This document shows positions 49,701 through 59,139 of a stretch of 64,000 bases of DNA, in pieces. How positions within the stretch are numbered: the stretch's first letter is position 1; each line of letters opens with the position of its first letter. The DNA is from Pseudomonadales bacterium. GTDB lineage: Bacteria; Pseudomonadota; Gammaproteobacteria; Pseudomonadales; Pseudohongiellaceae. Location: the NCBI GenBank assembly GCA_024234395.1, contig JACKOH010000003.1, positions 1-64,000 of the forward strand, read 5' to 3'. Below the pieces are notes generated by a model, which was not told where the DNA came from, did not search any database, and worked only from the letters and a program-made list of their open reading frames with translations. The translations under genes and the position numbers were made by a program.

Positions 49701-51791
49701 ATGACCACTTCTACCATTCTCGGTGCCTGTCCCCACGACTGCCCTGACACCTGTTCCCTGATCACCACGGTGCAGGATGGCATGGCGGTGAAGGTCCGGG
49801 GCAATCCGGCCCATTCCCACACCAACGGCAGCCTGTGTACCAAGGTGTCCCGCTATACGGAACGGGTCTATCACCCGGAGCGGCTGCTTAATCCCCTGCG
49901 GCGGATAGGGCCCAAGGGGTCGGGACAGTTTGAGCAGGTGACCTGGAAGGAAGCGCTTAACGACATCGCCGACCGCCTGCGAGTTATTGTCACCAGCGAT
50001 GGCCCCCAGGCCGTCGTACCCTACTCTTACGCCGGTACCATGGGCCTGATACAGGGCGAGGCCATGGCCGGGCGTTTCTTCAACCGGCTTGGCGCCTCCC
50101 TGCTGGACCGCACTATCTGCGCCACTGCCGGCGGTGATGGCCTGGTCTACACGCTCGGCGCCAAGGTTGGCATGCGGGTGGAGTTTTACGCTGAATCCCG
50201 AATCTTCCTGTTGTGGGGCACTAACTCCATCGCCAGCAACCTGCATTTCTGGCGTTACGCACAACAGGCCAAACGTAATGGCGCCAAACTGATCTGCATC
50301 GATCCTCGCCGGACCGAGACAGCGGAAAAGTGCGATGAACACCTCGCCCTTCTGCCCGGAACCGATGGCGCTCTGGCTCTGGCGATCATGCACGAACTGA
50401 TAACGCATGACTGGCTGGATCACGACTATATCGCCTGTTACACCCTGGGATACGAGCGGCTGAAACAACGGGCACTGGAGTGGCCTCCTGAACGTGCCGC
50501 GGCGGTTTGCGGCATCACGCCCGAACAGATTCGATCGCTGGCCCAGGACTACGGCGCCACTGCCAGGCAAGGCGAACCCGTGGCCATTCGCTTGAATTAC
50601 GGCATGCAAAGAGTACGTGGCGGCGGCAATGCCACCCGCCTGGTGTCCTGCCTGCCAGCCATGACAGGCGCCTGGCGACATCGCGCCGGCGGCCTGTTGC
50701 TGTCCAGTTCCGGTGCCTTCCCGGTGCGTAGCGCGGCGCTGGAGATGCCGGAATTGCGCCGCGATCCCGCCCCCCGCACCATTAATATGAGCACCATCGG
50801 CGATGACCTGCTGCGTCCTGCCAGCGCGCAGTTTGGACCTGCGATTCAGGCGCTGATCGTCTATAACAGCAATCCCGTGGCGGTCGCACCGCAATCCAGC
50901 AAGGTGGCGGAAGGGTTCGCTCGCGAAGATCTGTTTACCGTGGTGCTGGAGCAGTTCCAGACCGACACTGCCGATTATGCCGACTACGTGTTGCCTGCCA
51001 CTACCCAGTTGGAACACTGGGATATCCATCGTGCTTATGGTCATACCGACGTACTGTTGAATCGTCCCGCTATCGCACCGCGTGGCGAATGCAAACCCAA
51101 CACCCAGATCTTTCGCGAACTGGCCACTGCCATGGGCTTCACCGACTCCTGTTTCAATGACAGTGACGAGGACCTGGTTCGCACCGCCTATGGCGATCAG
51201 GTCAGTTTCGACACATTGCTGGGCCAGGGCTTCAGCTCCCTGCCCCTGCCGGATGCTCCCTTTGCCCAAGGCGGCTTTCCGACACCGTCAGGCAAGTGCG
51301 AATTCTTCAGCCAGCGGCTGGAGGACGAAGGACAAGATGGATTACCGGATTACCTGCCCAATTACGAAATCCCGGGCAGCTCCACCAGGTACCCGCTGGC
51401 CATGATCTCACCGCCGGCACGCAACTTCCTCAACTCCACTTTTGTCAACGTGATCAGCCTGCGCGACATCGAGCGGGAGCCGCTTTTGGAAATGCATCCA
51501 AGGGATGCCGCAGAGCGGGGACTGAGTCATGGCAAGCTGGTGCGTGTATTTAATGATCGTGGCGAATACCACTGCAGACTGGAAATCTCAGCGCGCGCCC
51601 GTCCCGGCGTGGTGAACGGCCTGGGAATTTGGTGGCGTAAGATGGGCATCGACGGACGCAACGTCAACGAGCTCACCAGCCAGCGCCTTACAGACCTGGG
51701 CCGCGCGCCGACTTTTTATGACTGTCTGGTGGAAGTTGAGATTTCGCACCGGGATGAAACGGGTCCGGCTACAGTCAATTGGACAGCGTAG
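49701..51791 (+). CDS. Molybdopterin-dependent oxidoreductase (DMSO reductase family)
   Basis: A 696-aa enzyme with an N-terminal 4Fe-4S site, C10-x3-C14-x3-C18-x27-C46, then the molybdopterin domains (FFNRLGASLLDRTICATAGGDGL, VYNSNPVAVAPQ and a C-terminal molydopterin-dinucleotide-binding part, MISPPARNFLNSTF). No Tat signal, so it is cytoplasmic. The substrate is not clear; related proteins are annotated as formate-dehydrogenase-like or BisC-like. The start is ATG at 49701; an in-frame TTG at 49680 lacks a ribosome site. It stands alone. Confidence 0.92.
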   Translation: MTTSTILGACPHDCPDTCSLITTVQDGMAVKVRGNPAHSHTNGSLCTKVSRYTERVYHPERLLNPLRRIGPKGSGQFEQVTWKEALNDIADRLRVIVTSDGPQAVVPYSYAGTMGLIQGEAMAGRFFNRLGASLLDRTICATAGGDGLVYTLGAKVGMRVEFYAESRIFLLWGTNSIASNLHFWRYAQQAKRNGAKLICIDPRRTETAEKCDEHLALLPGTDGALALAIMHELITHDWLDHDYIACYTLGYERLKQRALEWPPERAAAVCGITPEQIRSLAQDYGATARQGEPVAIRLNYGMQRVRGGGNATRLVSCLPAMTGAWRHRAGGLLLSSSGAFPVRSAALEMPELRRDPAPRTINMSTIGDDLLRPASAQFGPAIQALIVYNSNPVAVAPQSSKVAEGFAREDLFTVVLEQFQTDTADYADYVLPATTQLEHWDIHRAYGHTDVLLNRPAIAPRGECKPNTQIFRELATAMGFTDSCFNDSDEDLVRTAYGDQVSFDTLLGQGFSSLPLPDAPFAQGGFPTPSGKCEFFSQRLEDEGQDGLPDYLPNYEIPGSSTRYPLAMISPPARNFLNSTFVNVISLRDIEREPLLEMHPRDAAERGLSHGKLVRVFNDRGEYHCRLEISARARPGVVNGLGIWWRKMGIDGRNVNELTSQRLTDLGRAPTFYDCLVEVEISHRDETGPATVNWTA

Positions 51792-51945
51792 AGAAATTGC
51801 TTAGAGCAACTCGATTCTAACCGGTTGGTCGAAAGTTCGACAGCCGTACCAGCGACGCAGACAGCTACAGGCGGCCCCGGAGGAGTTGTCTAGCTGGCGT
51901 CGCTGCTGTCACCGCCGATTGATGCGAAACAGATTTCCTGAATGT

Positions 51946-53925
51946 TCATTCCGGTAACGTCAGAACAAGAAATTCCGGCACCGGCTCGCTGGCGACGCTG
52001 ATACCGATGTACTGACGTCCGTCGAGCATGTAAGTCATTGGCGCGCCGCGAGGCCTGGCCGGCAGATCCACCACGGCCAGTTCCTGGCCGGTCGCCTTGT
52101 CACGGGCCAGCAGTACGAAACCGTCGTCACGGTCCTGGGCATGAATCAACAGGCTGCTGGTCACCAGTACCGGGTGACGACCACCACCACCCAGTGGCGG
52201 CAGATCCAGTCCCTGCAATGCCGGGTGGTTCTCCACATCGAAGTCACCTGACCCGTTAGGAGTCTGCCAGGCTATTTCACCGGTATTCATGTCGATCGCG
52301 GTGATCGTTGAATAAGGTGGTTTCAGATAGGGCAGCCCCTGGGGACCGCGTATTCCGCCGAGGGAAATCCTAACGTAGCTGATGTTGGCCTGATCGGGAC
52401 TGAGCTGTGACATCAGCGGGACAGTCAAACCGTCGCTGGACGGGATGTAGAGCATGCCGGTTTGTGGATCCACCCCGGCACCACTCCAGTTCGCACCGCC
52501 GCCAGTGCCCGGGCGTAATATTGTACCGCGATTGCCGCCCGGCTCGGTTAAAGAAGGTGGAGTAAACAAGGGCCCGTAAGTGTAATTCTGCAGAATCTCT
52601 TCTGCTTCAGCCCGCAGCGCGGGCGTGAAATCGATCAGGTCATCCACTGTCAGACCCTGCCGGGTGAACGCTGGCGGCCGGGTTGGGAAGGGCTGTGTCG
52701 GCGAGACCACTTCGCCAGGCAGGATGGCCGGAGGCACAGGACGTTCCTCTATAGGCCAGAGGGGCTCGCCGGTCACCCTGTCAAAAGCGAACACAAAGCC
52801 CTGCTTGGTGACCTGGGCTACGGCTTTCACCGGCCGGCCATCTATCACCACGTCCAACAGGTTGGGCGCTGCCGGTGGATCGTAATCCCAGATTCCGTGG
52901 TGCACCATCTGAAAATGCCAGACCCGTTTGCCGGTGCGGGCATCCAGTGCCACCAGACTCTGACTGAAAAGGTTGTCGCCCGGGCGATGACCGCCATAAA
53001 AATCGTCTGTTGCTGCTTCGATTGGTAAATACACATAGCCCAGTTCGGGGTCGGCGCTCATCATGGTCCAGACACCGGTATTGCCTACCGTCTGCCAGGA
53101 GTTCTGTTCCCAGGTTTCCACGCCGAATTCACCTGCCTGGGGAATGGTATGAAATACCCAGGCCAGTTCGCCGCTGGGAAGGTGCCAGCCGCGAATCCAT
53201 AAAGGTGGCCGTTCTTTGAATCGGGGACGATTGGAAGTGATCTGTGAGGTTACCAGGATGTCGCCGACCACGATGGGCGGGGACACCACTGCCAGTGGCT
53301 GGCCGCCGCGCCAGTCAAGCACGTCGCGTTCGGCGCGCGGAATGCCGACGGTCAGATCGATACGCCCCTCCGCAAAGCCCGGGTCGAGAATGCCGGTGTC
53401 GGCATCCAGTGCCAGCACATAGGCATCTTGGGTGCTGACCAGCACGCGCCGCTTGTCATCCTGTTCCCAGTAGGCAACACCACGGGCGTGGTAACTGATG
53501 GGGCTCATGGTCGGCCCGGCCAGGTAGGACTCAGGATTGTAGCGCCACAGCGTCTCGCCGGTGCGGGCATCGATGGCGGCCACCAGACCGAGCGCGGTAA
53601 TCATGTAAAGACGCTGGCCGATCATCAACGGCGTGCCCTGCAGGTTGTTGATGCGTATACCTGAATTGATTTCCAGCAGGGCATCAAGATCCAGGTCTCC
53701 GTCAATGGAACGCCAGCGCCAGGCTGTTTTCAGGGTTGCAAAATTGTCTGCGTTTATCTGATCCAGTGCTGCGTACTTAGTGGACCCGGCATCTCCGGCA
53801 TAGCTGGGCCACTGGCCATCACTGACGCCCAGCTGGGCGGCAGCAATAACCGGCAGCAGCAGGGCAAATAGCAGAGTGGTGACAGCGATTAATGGGACAG
53901 GCCGTTGAATTATGTTGGCGTTCAT
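51946..53925 (-). CDS. PQQ-dependent dehydrogenase (quinoprotein)
   Basis: A 659-aa exported protein: signal peptide up to AAAQ, then an eight-bladed PQQ beta-propeller (WPSYAGDAGSTKYAALDQINADNFATLKTAWRW; DARTGETLWRYNP; LDARTGKRVWHFQMVHHGIWDYDPPAAPNLLDV). It should oxidise an alcohol or sugar in the periplasm with pyrroloquinoline quinone. No C-terminal cytochrome c domain, so electrons must go to a separate acceptor. I see no PQQ-synthesis genes here. Substrate unknown. Confidence 0.92.
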   Translation of the reverse strand: MNANIIQRPVPLIAVTTLLFALLLPVIAAAQLGVSDGQWPSYAGDAGSTKYAALDQINADNFATLKTAWRWRSIDGDLDLDALLEINSGIRINNLQGTPLMIGQRLYMITALGLVAAIDARTGETLWRYNPESYLAGPTMSPISYHARGVAYWEQDDKRRVLVSTQDAYVLALDADTGILDPGFAEGRIDLTVGIPRAERDVLDWRGGQPLAVVSPPIVVGDILVTSQITSNRPRFKERPPLWIRGWHLPSGELAWVFHTIPQAGEFGVETWEQNSWQTVGNTGVWTMMSADPELGYVYLPIEAATDDFYGGHRPGDNLFSQSLVALDARTGKRVWHFQMVHHGIWDYDPPAAPNLLDVVIDGRPVKAVAQVTKQGFVFAFDRVTGEPLWPIEERPVPPAILPGEVVSPTQPFPTRPPAFTRQGLTVDDLIDFTPALRAEAEEILQNYTYGPLFTPPSLTEPGGNRGTILRPGTGGGANWSGAGVDPQTGMLYIPSSDGLTVPLMSQLSPDQANISYVRISLGGIRGPQGLPYLKPPYSTITAIDMNTGEIAWQTPNGSGDFDVENHPALQGLDLPPLGGGGRHPVLVTSSLLIHAQDRDDGFVLLARDKATGQELAVVDLPARPRGAPMTYMLDGRQYIGISVASEPVPEFLVLTLPE

Positions 53926-54003
53926 AGGGTGGTTTCTGCTGGTTATTTGTTCAGGGTTCCTGAGCAGTTGTTGTTAAGTTCAGCGAGCACCGTGTCCACC
54001 TAA

Positions 54004-54142
54004 CAGCCTGTTGAAAAACTCTGAGCTGGCACAAAACGGCGTTGAAATCTGGCTCAAAATGCTCATTCACGGCGTGTAAACTGCGCTTTTTCGCCAGATT
54101 TTGCCATGTCTTGCACTCACCTGAGGGTTTTTCAACAGGCTG
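54004..54142 (+). mobile_element. MITE copy 1 (139 bp)
   Basis: Terminal inverted repeats begin CAGCCTGTTGAAAAACTC. A 4-bp target duplication CTAA flanks it (54000-54003 and 54143-54146). No coding capacity. Confidence 0.88.
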
Positions 54143-54146
54143 CTAA

Positions 54147-54723
54147 GGGGAATTACCTTCCACAGTGGCGGACCGGAAGCAGTGCGGCTATCTGGAGAAG
54201 TTAACTTTCCGGGGCCTGGATTTCTACGGTAATGAGCAGGGAATACTCCAGATTACCGTGTCCAGGCCCGCTCAGACCTACCGTAACCGGCCCGGCCCGG
54301 TCGTAGCGGATCAGAACTTTCTACTTGCACTCCCACTGGTCGTTGAACCACGGGATAAAATGACCGGCGCGATGTCCTCCAAGGCCTACTCGTAAGCCAA
54401 AGCATGACACGGACCCTATTCATACTGTTGTCCTGGCGCAAACTGCTGGTACCGAAGGCGCCGTTGTTCATTCACCTGCTGCACCAGGGCCCTGACCTTC
54501 GCAGGGGTTTTTCTTAGCATCAGGCCCACAAAGCTGTCACGCTGCTCGTCCACGAGTCCCTGCTGTCGCAGCCGAAGATCTAATTTGCGTGTTCACAAGG
54601 AATAAATTTGATCGATAGATCAAGGCCTAACTGATTAACGTACTGCGACCACCCTATTTTCCTGCTTTATGGAGCAACGACGTGACGAATGAAATGGAGT
54701 AGCTGCGGGGCACAATTCTAATG
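54147..54723. other. Gap with a coding remnant
   Basis: On the minus strand, about 54588 down to the stop at 54416 reads as a protein-like tail (LRLRQQGLVDEQRDSFVG, then KTPAKVRALVQQVNEQRR) without a start codon, probably the end of a decayed gene. The rest shows nothing. Confidence 0.45.
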
Positions 54724-55662
54724 TCAATTCGAACTACGGCGTGGACTCAACAGGCTATCTTCGATATACAGCCCGGCGTCCTTACTGATTCTGAAATAGA
54801 GATTCAATACCCCCTCTTCAGTTTCGCCAATTTTAAGTTCGCCGAACAGTGCCCTGTCTTCGATCGTAATGCGCCAATTGCTTTCCTGGTCGCTGATATC
54901 CTGAACAAGTTCCCAGCCTTGGTTAGTGAGCTGTTCCGTGAAGTAAATATGGACAAAAGGCGCAGTATGGCCTGTGGTAAGCTGGCTGGAGGTCTCATAA
55001 TAACCATTTCCGCCACTGGATCTGGAGCCAATAATCGATCCCTGACTGTCTGAATTCTTCTCTAATGGGGCAGACAACAGGGGAAAATCCGCCCTCATTC
55101 CCCTGTTGTTTATCTGTTCCATGCGGTTGTACGATTCGGCAGCACTGGCGATCCGATCACCACAAGTGCTCCCAGACGAATCTATCGTTAGCTTATTACC
55201 GGAAATAGCGTACAGGTTGTCTGAACCACGCCTTAAAGCACGGATTGATAGCGCGCCCAGGTCATCGTTACAAAGGTTGTACACCGTGGTGAAATTCGCA
55301 TCCGAAACAAAGCCGCGTTGCATCTGTGGCATTTTTAACTGAAGTACGTACGTATCGTTCTGGAGGGAGTCCAGGAGCAGGTTCAATCCCACCGATAACT
55401 CATGTCCACTGCTGAGAACGACCTGGGATAATCCGGCGTCAAGCATTGTCACTCCACCGACAACATCAAAATCGTCTGGAACAGTGAATTCTGGAAATGT
55501 CTCCGGAGGCGAATCATAGAAGCGAACTTCGCCATCAAACGGAATCTGTATTAACGCTTTTGCTAAACCAACAGGAATTTCTTGGTTCAATTCAGCAGCG
55601 TGAATACCAAAGGCAAAAATCGTGGTGGTAACAAGGGCGATACTGTAAATTCTTATAGTCAT
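54724..55662 (-). CDS. Secreted protein of 312 aa, function unknown
   Basis: A signal peptide (TIRIYSIALVTTTIFAFGIHAAE) follows the ATG at 55662, which has GAGG about 9 nt upstream; a longer frame to 55812 would bury it. The mature part has two halves: one resembling exported lipoprotein-like domains (IPFDGEVRFYDSPPETFPEF) and a C-terminal SNWRITIEDRALFGELKIGETEEGVLNLYFRISK. Function not recognised. Confidence 0.78.
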   Translation of the reverse strand: MTIRIYSIALVTTTIFAFGIHAAELNQEIPVGLAKALIQIPFDGEVRFYDSPPETFPEFTVPDDFDVVGGVTMLDAGLSQVVLSSGHELSVGLNLLLDSLQNDTYVLQLKMPQMQRGFVSDANFTTVYNLCNDDLGALSIRALRRGSDNLYAISGNKLTIDSSGSTCGDRIASAAESYNRMEQINNRGMRADFPLLSAPLEKNSDSQGSIIGSRSSGGNGYYETSSQLTTGHTAPFVHIYFTEQLTNQGWELVQDISDQESNWRITIEDRALFGELKIGETEEGVLNLYFRISKDAGLYIEDSLLSPRRSSN

Positions 55663-55965
55663 CTGGAGCAACCTCACATAAGTTTCCCAGGACATAAAAA
55701 ACACTTCTGAAAATACTGGAGTCCATCCACGATCATTCATGCAGTTTACAATTTCTGCAACTGTGATCTGAGTCCTGGTTCCATCATTGTGATTTTTGAC
55801 TCTTCTGTGCAATTCCCCAAGTATGGGATAAAGCTTTGTCCTGTCAGTTCACCTGAATCGCTATCTGGCCAATCCCAAGTTATTGTCCACCCGACTGACT
55901 CCCGCAGAGCAGTTCCATGTAATCAGAGGTTCCTGAATTCGAATACACGGTGTTCCTTTCCTTAA

Positions 55966-56104
55966 CAGCGTGTTGAAAAACTCTCAGGTGAGTGCAAGAC
56001 AGGGCAAAATCTGGCGGAAAAGCGCAGCTTACACGCCGTAGATGAGCATTTTGAGGCAGATTTTAACACCGAATTGTGCCAGCTGAGAGTTTTTCAGCAG
56101 GCTG
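55966..56104 (-). mobile_element. MITE copy 2 (139 bp, inverted)
   Basis: Same 139-bp element in opposite orientation. Flanks TTAA (55962-55965) and TTAG (56105-56108) form an almost perfect 4-bp duplication. Confidence 0.85.
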
Positions 56105-56461
56105 TTAGGTGCTTTATCGTCTGCATTAACTGAGCAGCTAAATAAGAAATAGAACACTGATAGTCTGCTCCCGGTACTCTGGTGAATCTCTTGTGCCTTT
56201 TTTCATAAGGGCTTTTCCTCTCATGAATCAGACCCTCCGGTAAACACGAGGCTATTCAGGCCTGTTCTCGTGCCAGGTCAGACTGTTGCCTTACCGCCTT
56301 CTGCTCCACCACCAGCCCTCCCCCGCCGACATCAAACTACCTCGGTGAATACGCCCCTATAACTGAGGCTTCTGCATAAACTGTCCCCGGTTATGTACGG
56401 AAGCAGCAGCATATTTCTGCCTCAAGCTTATTGACACATTGGAATGCCGTGTTCACCTGGC

Positions 56462-56497
56462 TTGACATTACTGTGTGTGGCACAGTATAAATACTGT
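56462..56497 (+). promoter_or_regulatory. PadR promoter with overlapping operator
   Basis: -35 TTGACA (56462-56467), 18-bp spacer, -10 TATAAA (56486-56491). The inverted repeat ACAGTAT-AA-ATACTGT (56482-56497) covers the -10. Similar half sites lie on both sides, so PadR probably represses itself here. Confidence 0.78.
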
Positions 56498-56520
56498 ACA
56501 ACACACAGTATGAGCATTGC

Positions 56521-56853
56521 ATGACAACGCGAATTGAAACTATGCGCCTCGAACTCAGACGCGGCACACTCGCCCTTGCAGTCCTGCAAAGTTTGCAGCA
56601 GGAACATTATGGCTACTCGCTGCGTAAGTTACTGTTGCAGGCCGGCCTCGATGTAGAAGAAGGCACGCTTTACCCGCTCATCAGGCGCCTGGAAAGTTAC
56701 GGATTACTGGAAAGTCGCTGGTCAGAAGGCGAAGGGCGTCGGCGACGTTACTATCGCATTTCAGAAGAGGGCAAGCAGACATTAGACGCTTTGTCAAAGG
56801 AATGGAGGCTGCTCAACGACGCGCTTAAGGAATTACGGGAGAGCAAAACATGA
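56521..56853 (+). CDS. PadR-family transcriptional regulator
   Basis: A 110-aa PadR winged-helix regulator: LELRRGTLALAVLQSLQQEHYGYSLRKLLLQAGLDVEEGTLYPLIRRLESYGLLESRWSEGEGRRRRYYRISEEGKQTLD. It overlaps the following membrane protein gene by 4 bp, the usual pairing of PadR with a HAAS-type membrane protein. It probably represses the pair through the operator over the promoter. Inducer unknown. Confidence 0.94.
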   Translation: MTTRIETMRLELRRGTLALAVLQSLQQEHYGYSLRKLLLQAGLDVEEGTLYPLIRRLESYGLLESRWSEGEGRRRRYYRISEEGKQTLDALSKEWRLLNDALKELRESKT

Positions 56854-57791
56854 GTTTGATTAGCCGTTATGTGGCACAGGTAAAATGGTATTTGCCGGCA
56901 CGGCAGCGCCAGGATGTAGGGGATGAACTGGCTTCGCTTCTTGAGGAGAAAGTCACAGACCAGGAAGCACAATTAGGCCGCAGCCTGACTTGTGACGAAA
57001 CTGCCACCTTGCTGCGAGGTTTTGGCCATCCGCTGTCGGTGGCATCATCCTACACCAGCGCCGGGCCTCTTATCAGCGAGTCATTGCTGCCGCTTTACTG
57101 GCTGGCTGTGCGCTATATGGTGGCCATAATTTTCGCGGCTTACGCCGCCACGCTCATCTGGTTTTATCTGATGCGGGACCGCTTCCCCTGGCCGGGCTTT
57201 GACCTCGGTCACCTGATTAATCTTGGCATGTTCTATTTCGCAGCAATTACCCTGACATTTCATTTTGCCGGTCACCTGCTGGCGAAAAGAGACTGGCTGA
57301 ATAACTGGAATCCGACAAAACTGCCTGACGCTGAAGCAAAACGTGAGCCTTTGTACAGCTCCGTGCTGGTAGTCTTGCTGCTGCTCGGCTGGTTTCGACT
57401 GTTGAACCTTATACCGGTTGAGCATACAGTCAGCGAATTGTCGGGCAGCTCAGATAACTGGCTTGCCACCTTTGTTCTATGGCTAAAAGCCCAGACGGTA
57501 CTGGTCTTGGTGGTATATGCCTGGCTGTTGTTTCAGCCACACTGGAGCGCCATAAAGCGCCTGCTGATCATGGCAGCTGATCTGTGTGCAATTGCCGGCG
57601 GCTTGCTGGCTTTTTCTCTCGCTCGCACACAACCGAATGTATTTACTGGTGACCTGAGCGAAGAATGGGAAGCTACTATCGGGCCCTTGTTCCCCTTAGT
57701 CCCGGGCATATGGTTGCTGTGTGTAGCAATCAACTTTTTCTACGGCGGGCTGGTGTTATGGCGCCAGTGGAAATACAACCCGGGCTCTTGA
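56850..57791 (+). CDS. HAAS-like membrane protein paired with PadR
   Basis: A 313-aa protein. The N-terminal ~70 residues form a soluble helical domain (YVAQVKWYLPARQRQDVGDELASLLEEKVTDQEAQLGRSLTCDETATLLRGFGHP) like the HAAS domain. About six to seven transmembrane helices follow. Co-transcribed with PadR by a 4-bp overlap. Such pairs are thought to sense membrane or signal states; the exact function is not known. Confidence 0.85.
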   Translation: MSLISRYVAQVKWYLPARQRQDVGDELASLLEEKVTDQEAQLGRSLTCDETATLLRGFGHPLSVASSYTSAGPLISESLLPLYWLAVRYMVAIIFAAYAATLIWFYLMRDRFPWPGFDLGHLINLGMFYFAAITLTFHFAGHLLAKRDWLNNWNPTKLPDAEAKREPLYSSVLVVLLLLGWFRLLNLIPVEHTVSELSGSSDNWLATFVLWLKAQTVLVLVVYAWLLFQPHWSAIKRLLIMAADLCAIAGGLLAFSLARTQPNVFTGDLSEEWEATIGPLFPLVPGIWLLCVAINFFYGGLVLWRQWKYNPGS

Positions 57792-57898
57792 GCCGCGTGC
57801 TGCCCATCGGCACCAGAGTTATCTACATCCTCCTGGACCGCCGGGGAGGGCATCCTGACGTGATGCCCAACAGACTCCTGCAGAGCATTTCCGTGTAA

Positions 57899-58037
57899 CA
57901 GCCTGTTGAAAAACTCTCAGCTGGCACAATACGGCGTTAAAATCTGGTTCAATATGCTCATTTACGTTGTGTAAACTGCGCTTTTTCGCCAGATTTTGCC
58001 TTGTCCTGCACTCACCTGAGAGTTTTTCAACAGGCTG
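57899..58037 (+). mobile_element. MITE copy 3 (139 bp)
   Basis: Same element as copy 1, with 4-bp flanks GTAA (57895-57898 and 58038-58041) as target duplication. Confidence 0.88.
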
Positions 58038-58112
58038 GTAATCAGAAGTTCCTTAACCACACGGTCCTGAAACCACGGGTCGTGGCGGCTGATCTGTCAG
58101 CAATCCAGCTTA

Positions 58113-59117
58113 TCAGCGGGGAATCTCCACCAGTTCGACCCGACGGTTGCGCTCTCTCCCTGCGTCGCTCGTGTTGGAAAATACCGGTACCAGTGGACCT
58201 ACACCATGTGGCTCAAGCATCGCCGCGGGGATGTCATAGTCTTCGCGAAGCGTATCGACCACTGTGCGGGCGCGATCTGCAGAAAGACCCTGGTTATAGG
58301 CAAAGGTTCCAAGTGAATCTGTATGGCCGACGACGTAAAACTGCTTGTCGCTGTTCTGTCGCAGATACTCCGCAATTGCAGACAGCGCCTGTTCTGATTG
58401 GGGTTGCAGTGTTGCCTGATCGAAGTCGAAATATAAACCATCCAGCATCACCCGGCCATATTCTTCGATATCATTGCCGATGGCCTCGGCATCGACCGCC
58501 ACCAGTCCGGATTCAGCCGGGGCGACTTCGATGATATCGATAAGAGTCCCTATGTAGTCAGCGGCGTGCTGTTCCACATTGAGCACTATGTAAACCATTC
58601 CCGCCGCCCTGTCCTTGCGTGCCACGATGGTTCCTGCGCCGCCGGAACTGGATGTGCCGGCGAACAATGTGTTCACCTCACCGGGCGCGGTAGTCGGGTT
58701 TTCCATGAACAGCACCTGGGTCCAGGTTCGTGAGCCGAAGGAATTTCCACGTCGATCTACGGACATGCCTTCGCCCAGAATATCAAAGTTTTCCGCCTGC
58801 AAGGCATCGAGATAGTTGGTATAGATTTCCGAAAAAGTCCGTTCCGTTCCCTGAAACCGGTAGAAAGTACGGGTGACACGTCCCTGGATGTCGATCCAGT
58901 CGTCTATCGTCCGGTAGCCGGTTACCGGGCCCACCGGAACACGATAGGGCATGTTGTTTTCAATCTGCTGCCACCGGATATCCTGCCCTGGATAGCGGCT
59001 GATAAGTTCGTGTTCGACAATGCCGTCGATATCCTGAGCGAAAGAACGCTGGCTGGCCAGCGCGCAAAAAGCCAGTAGGAACGAGAATAATCGCTTAGTG
59101 TAAATCGAAGGGCGCAT
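58113..59117 (-). CDS. OmpA-family outer-membrane protein
   Basis: A 334-aa exported protein (signal peptide to FAQ) with a unique N-terminal region and a C-terminal OmpA peptidoglycan-binding domain: LYFDFDQATLQPQSEQALSAIAEYL, GHTDSLGTFAYNQGLSADRARTVVDTL and a final RNRRVELVEI. It anchors the outer membrane to the wall. Its native promoter may be cut off, because an IS630-family element is inserted about 22 bp upstream of the start codon. Confidence 0.9.
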   Translation of the reverse strand: MRPSIYTKRLFSFLLAFCALASQRSFAQDIDGIVEHELISRYPGQDIRWQQIENNMPYRVPVGPVTGYRTIDDWIDIQGRVTRTFYRFQGTERTFSEIYTNYLDALQAENFDILGEGMSVDRRGNSFGSRTWTQVLFMENPTTAPGEVNTLFAGTSSSGGAGTIVARKDRAAGMVYIVLNVEQHAADYIGTLIDIIEVAPAESGLVAVDAEAIGNDIEEYGRVMLDGLYFDFDQATLQPQSEQALSAIAEYLRQNSDKQFYVVGHTDSLGTFAYNQGLSADRARTVVDTLREDYDIPAAMLEPHGVGPLVPVFSNTSDAGRERNRRVELVEIPR

Positions 59118-59139
59118 CGGTTTAACCTCACAGTATTTA

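Larger units (their letters stand above)
55813..56520. other. Gap of 0.7 kb with a MITE
   Basis: Holds MITE copy 2 and, at its right end, the PadR promoter. No gene is visible. Confidence 0.5.

Noticed and set aside
54165..54395. Plus-strand open frame of 76 codons
   Set aside because: No ribosome site; it overlaps an inverted-repeat-rich stretch next to a MITE and resembles nothing known.
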